From assembly GCA_040255445.1 (NCBI GenBank), contig JBDZUZ010000149.1, positions 1-9,435 of the forward strand: 9,435 nucleotides of DNA. Direction: 5' to 3'. Every line of letters starts with the position of its first letter. Position 1 is the stretch's first letter. Below the pieces are notes generated by a model. That model saw nothing but the letters and a program-made list of their open reading frames with translations. It was not told where the DNA came from and searched no databases. Positions 7,387-9,435 of the stretch are shown here, piece by piece. This DNA is from JBDZUZ01 sp040255445. Its GTDB lineage: Bacteria; Planctomycetota; Phycisphaerae; Phycisphaerales; UBA1924. The position numbers were made by a program, and so were the translations under genes.

Positions 7387-8991
7387 GTGACCGACCACCG
7401 CATCGACACGCTCAGCATCCACGCCGCCGCGCCCGATACCTCCGCGGCCGAACACTTCACCCGCGCTGTGCTCGACCGCGCCTGCGACCTCGTGGAACCC
7501 ATCCTCCGCGGCCGCACCCTCGCCATCCGCCGCCTGCCGCTCCGCATCGCGCTCGAACCTGGAGACCTCAGCAATCCAGCCTCAATCAACGACGCTGCGG
7601 ACACGATCGCGGAGGATGTCGCCGCCGCGCTCGGCCGCTTCATCCAGGACGCCGCCACCACGCCCGCTGACGATGCACCCATCGCGATCTTCGATGACCA
7701 CGCCCACCGCGCCGCCATCGCCGCCGCCGCCTTCGCCCGCGGCGTGCAACCCTGGTTCGCCCCCGAGTGGACCGATGTCGACGGCCCCCTCCGCTGGGCC
7801 GCGGCGGAGCCCGCACGTTTGCTGGCCGTACTGCATTCCCTCGCCCGCAACAACACGCTCGAAGACGTCCTCGCCGCCGCCGACAACCCCACACTTCACA
7901 CGCTCCGAGCCTCCCTCGACACCGCCGCTGCTGCATCCTCCCAGCGCCCACACCCACCCGCGTCCTCGAATACCATCGCCGCAGAAGGCAGCGCAGCGAC
8001 GACGCTTGTTCCGCACTCACGACCGCTCACCGGAGCTCATCTCGAACTCATCAACGCAATCGACAACGCAATCGAGAGCCGCGGCTCCCTCGCGCACAAA
8101 GCCACAGCACGCCGCTCGACGCCGCAACGCCCGGCCCAGAACCACGCTCCCGTCGATCCCTCCAACCCATCCCCAGCACAACCGCCTACCCGCCGCTCGG
8201 CTCGTGCCGCAGCACCAACATCAACCAACGCCGCCGGCCTCTTCTACCTTCTCCTACCCATCCTGGAACTGAAGATCGGCGAGATCCTCTGGCGGCGCCA
8301 GATCCCAGAGGGTCCGACGCTCGCCGCGGCCGCCCGTCTCCTGCTCCCCCGCGCCGATGACGCCGCGCTCACCGCGCTCGCCGGCGGCGACACGGAAGGA
8401 ACGCCCACGCTCGCAACAAACCCCGCGGGCGACGCCGCCGCGGCGATCCTCCGATCACTCCGCGATGCCACCGCCCGGCACACCTCCACGCTCCCCACAG
8501 CAAGCCGCCGCGAAGCCCGCATCGGTGACCTCCGCGCGATCTTCATCACCGCCGATGCCGATGAATCGATCATCGCCGTCTTCCCCGCCGCCGCGCCCGC
8601 GCCCGACTGGCCGACCGCATCAGCCCACGACGACGCGTCTGCTCTCTCTGATCCGCTCCTGACCCTCGACACCGCCGAGACGCTCCTCACCAGCAGCGAA
8701 CCCGCATCCCTCCCCGCGGCGATGCTCACCCTCACGATCGCCGGCACGCTCGCGCTCTACGCCCGCTCCCGACTGATTGCCGCAGGCGATACCGATCCCA
8801 ACGCGACGCTCCGCGCCGCCCTCGCAACCCGCGGCGAGTTTCTCTACCGACACGAAGAACTCACCATCCGCATCGACGCCGAGGATGCGTCGCTCCCCCT
8901 CCGCCGCGCCGGCCTCGACCGCGACCCCGGCTGGGTCCCCTGGCTCCAGCGCACCCTCCGCTTCGACATGTCCCAGCACCTCGAGCCCTGA
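7387..8991 (+). CDS. Probable contractile injection system tape measure-family protein (short)
   Basis: The 534-residue protein starts at GTG 7387, giving M-TDHRIDTLSI. The N-terminus (HRIDTLSIHA, then RRLPLRIALEPGDL at 48-61, followed by a helical segment) fits the start of the CIS tape measure family (CIS_TMP), where such a strand-helix-strand unit is typical. Residues 284-302 (GLFYLLLPILELKIGEILW) fit the 'GLFYLL' helix of the family. The end, AGLDRDPGWVPWLQRTLRF (508-526), is a signature I recognise from proteins in these clusters. Residues 179-283 are a low-complexity Ala/Ser/Pro/Thr linker with looser third-position use, but the frame stays open on both sides, so I see no frameshift. 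A tape measure lies in the tube lumen and sets tail length; Afp14-type proteins are several times longer, so this one would imply a short tube, or another role for the family here. It precedes the DUF4157 gene by 47 nt. Confidence 0.75.
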   Translation: MTDHRIDTLSIHAAAPDTSAAEHFTRAVLDRACDLVEPILRGRTLAIRRLPLRIALEPGDLSNPASINDAADTIAEDVAAALGRFIQDAATTPADDAPIAIFDDHAHRAAIAAAAFARGVQPWFAPEWTDVDGPLRWAAAEPARLLAVLHSLARNNTLEDVLAAADNPTLHTLRASLDTAAAASSQRPHPPASSNTIAAEGSAATTLVPHSRPLTGAHLELINAIDNAIESRGSLAHKATARRSTPQRPAQNHAPVDPSNPSPAQPPTRRSARAAAPTSTNAAGLFYLLLPILELKIGEILWRRQIPEGPTLAAAARLLLPRADDAALTALAGGDTEGTPTLATNPAGDAAAAILRSLRDATARHTSTLPTASRREARIGDLRAIFITADADESIIAVFPAAAPAPDWPTASAHDDASALSDPLLTLDTAETLLTSSEPASLPAAMLTLTIAGTLALYARSRLIAAGDTDPNATLRAALATRGEFLYRHEELTIRIDAEDASLPLRRAGLDRDPGWVPWLQRTLRFDMSQHLEP

Positions 8992-9038
8992 CCACACCGC
9001 CACGCACGCCCCATCGCGCACGCCCCGACCCGCGTCCC

Positions 9039-9435
9039 ATGAAGACCGCCGCGAAACAACCCGCTCCCTCGCGCGACCCGGCCCACACACCCGCCGCCGC
9101 CAAAGCCCGCACCACCAACCGCGGCCACGCCCCCGTCTCCACCACACCAACCCCGCCCACCCACGACCTCGAACACCTCGCCGACCGCTACGGCAACCGC
9201 GCCCTCCAGCGCCTCCTCGCCGTCCAACGCACCTGCTCGTGCGGCGGAACCTGCCCCCACTGCCGTGCCGAGGAAGAACAAAGCCTCCAGCGCTGCGCGA
9301 CCGCTCCCAACACACCATCACCCAACGCCCTCGCCCAGGCCCGCAACATCGCGAGCACCCCCGGCGCCCCACTCCCCGACCCGCTCCGCGCCGCCTTCGA
9401 ATCACACTTCAACACCGACCTCTCCCCCGTCCGCA
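9039..9435 (+). CDS. DUF4157 (eCIS core domain) protein, N-terminal part
   Basis: The gene runs off the right edge; 132 codons are visible from ATG 9039. Residues 1-43 are a disordered Ala/Pro/Thr-rich tail. Residues 47-60 (LADRYGNRALQRLL) match the short N-terminal helix seen in many eCIS DUF4157 proteins. Next comes TCSCGGTCPHC (65-75), a Cys knuckle with C66, C68, C72 and C75, plus C86. Residues 111-132 (from PLPDPLRAAFESHF through to PVR) are the start of the DUF4157 domain, which in complete members continues to an HExxH-like metallopeptidase motif; that part is outside the window. In the literature the domain is a hallmark of eCIS loci and often carries toxin or effector C-termini. The role of this copy cannot be seen because the C-terminus is missing. 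The ATG has no Shine-Dalgarno, and the 47-nt gap before it is C-rich and nearly T-free. The start is the one that gives the expected domain order; a later start is possible. Confidence 0.85.
   Translation, partial: MKTAAKQPAPSRDPAHTPAAAKARTTNRGHAPVSTTPTPPTHDLEHLADRYGNRALQRLLAVQRTCSCGGTCPHCRAEEEQSLQRCATAPNTPSPNALAQARNIASTPGAPLPDPLRAAFESHFNTDLSPVR

Noticed and set aside
6328..7455. Long antisense open frame (375 codons)
   Set aside because: It is opposite the end of gene 4 and the start of gene 5, with a low-complexity Arg/Ser/Ala-rich product; a composition shadow.
7921..8235. Possible frameshift or insertion in gene 5
   Set aside because: Codon use relaxes, but the same frame carries family-like motifs before and after, so this is a low-complexity linker.
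8992..9038. Terminator or promoter between genes 5 and 6
   Set aside because: No GC stem followed by a T-run and no -35/-10-like elements; just a C-rich gap.
1..9435. tRNA, rRNA, CRISPR, insertion sequence or attachment site
   Set aside because: The window is almost fully coding, the largest gap is 50 nt, and I saw no repeat array, inverted-repeat ends or tRNA-like fold.

Overview
The window is a single-direction, tightly packed cluster of six genes from a very GC-rich bacterium. It reads as the baseplate-to-accessory part of a contractile injection system, most likely an extracellular one (eCIS, related to Afp/PVC and phage tails). The coding strand is strongly C-biased (C roughly twice G), with codons ending overwhelmingly in C. 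Gene starts mostly lack good Shine-Dalgarno sequences. Gene content and style would suit a planctomycete (Phycisphaerae-like) or another GC-rich environmental bacterium such as a myxobacterium. This assignment is inference and is weak.

Layout on the + strand: (1) the C-terminal ~223 residues of a baseplate J / Afp11-like protein, cut by the left edge; (2) a 698-aa tail-protein-I (Afp12-like) baseplate protein with an NHL beta-propeller and a beta-sandwich-like segment in front of the tail domain; (3) a 430-aa Cys-bearing protein; (4) a 1065-aa multi-module protein that contains the same core domain as gene 3, with identical Cys spacing; (5) a 534-aa protein with the two end signatures of the contractile-injection-system tape measure family, but very short for a tape measure; (6) the N-terminus of a DUF4157 'eCIS core domain' protein, cut by the right edge. 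Gaps between genes are 7, 50, 26, 41 and 47 nt. No internal promoter or terminator is visible, so one operon is likely.

How the parts probably work together (inference): genes 1 and 2 build the baseplate wedge, gene 5 spans the inner tube and sets its length, and gene 6 is the eCIS hallmark accessory or cargo-type protein. Genes 3 and 4 sit inside the structural block, have no signal peptides, and carry a shared uncharacterised domain. They are good candidates for baseplate, spike or fibre-adaptor components. The sheath, tube, spike, LysM and AAA+ ATPase genes expected of a complete system are not in this window.

The most interesting unexplained content is the tandem paralogous pair (genes 3 and 4) with a fixed C-x11-C-x6-C geometry. 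Cys-rich clusters also recur in genes 2, 3, 4 and 6, and the C-terminus of gene 4 carries an EF-hand-like loop behind a helix-hairpin-helix-like segment.
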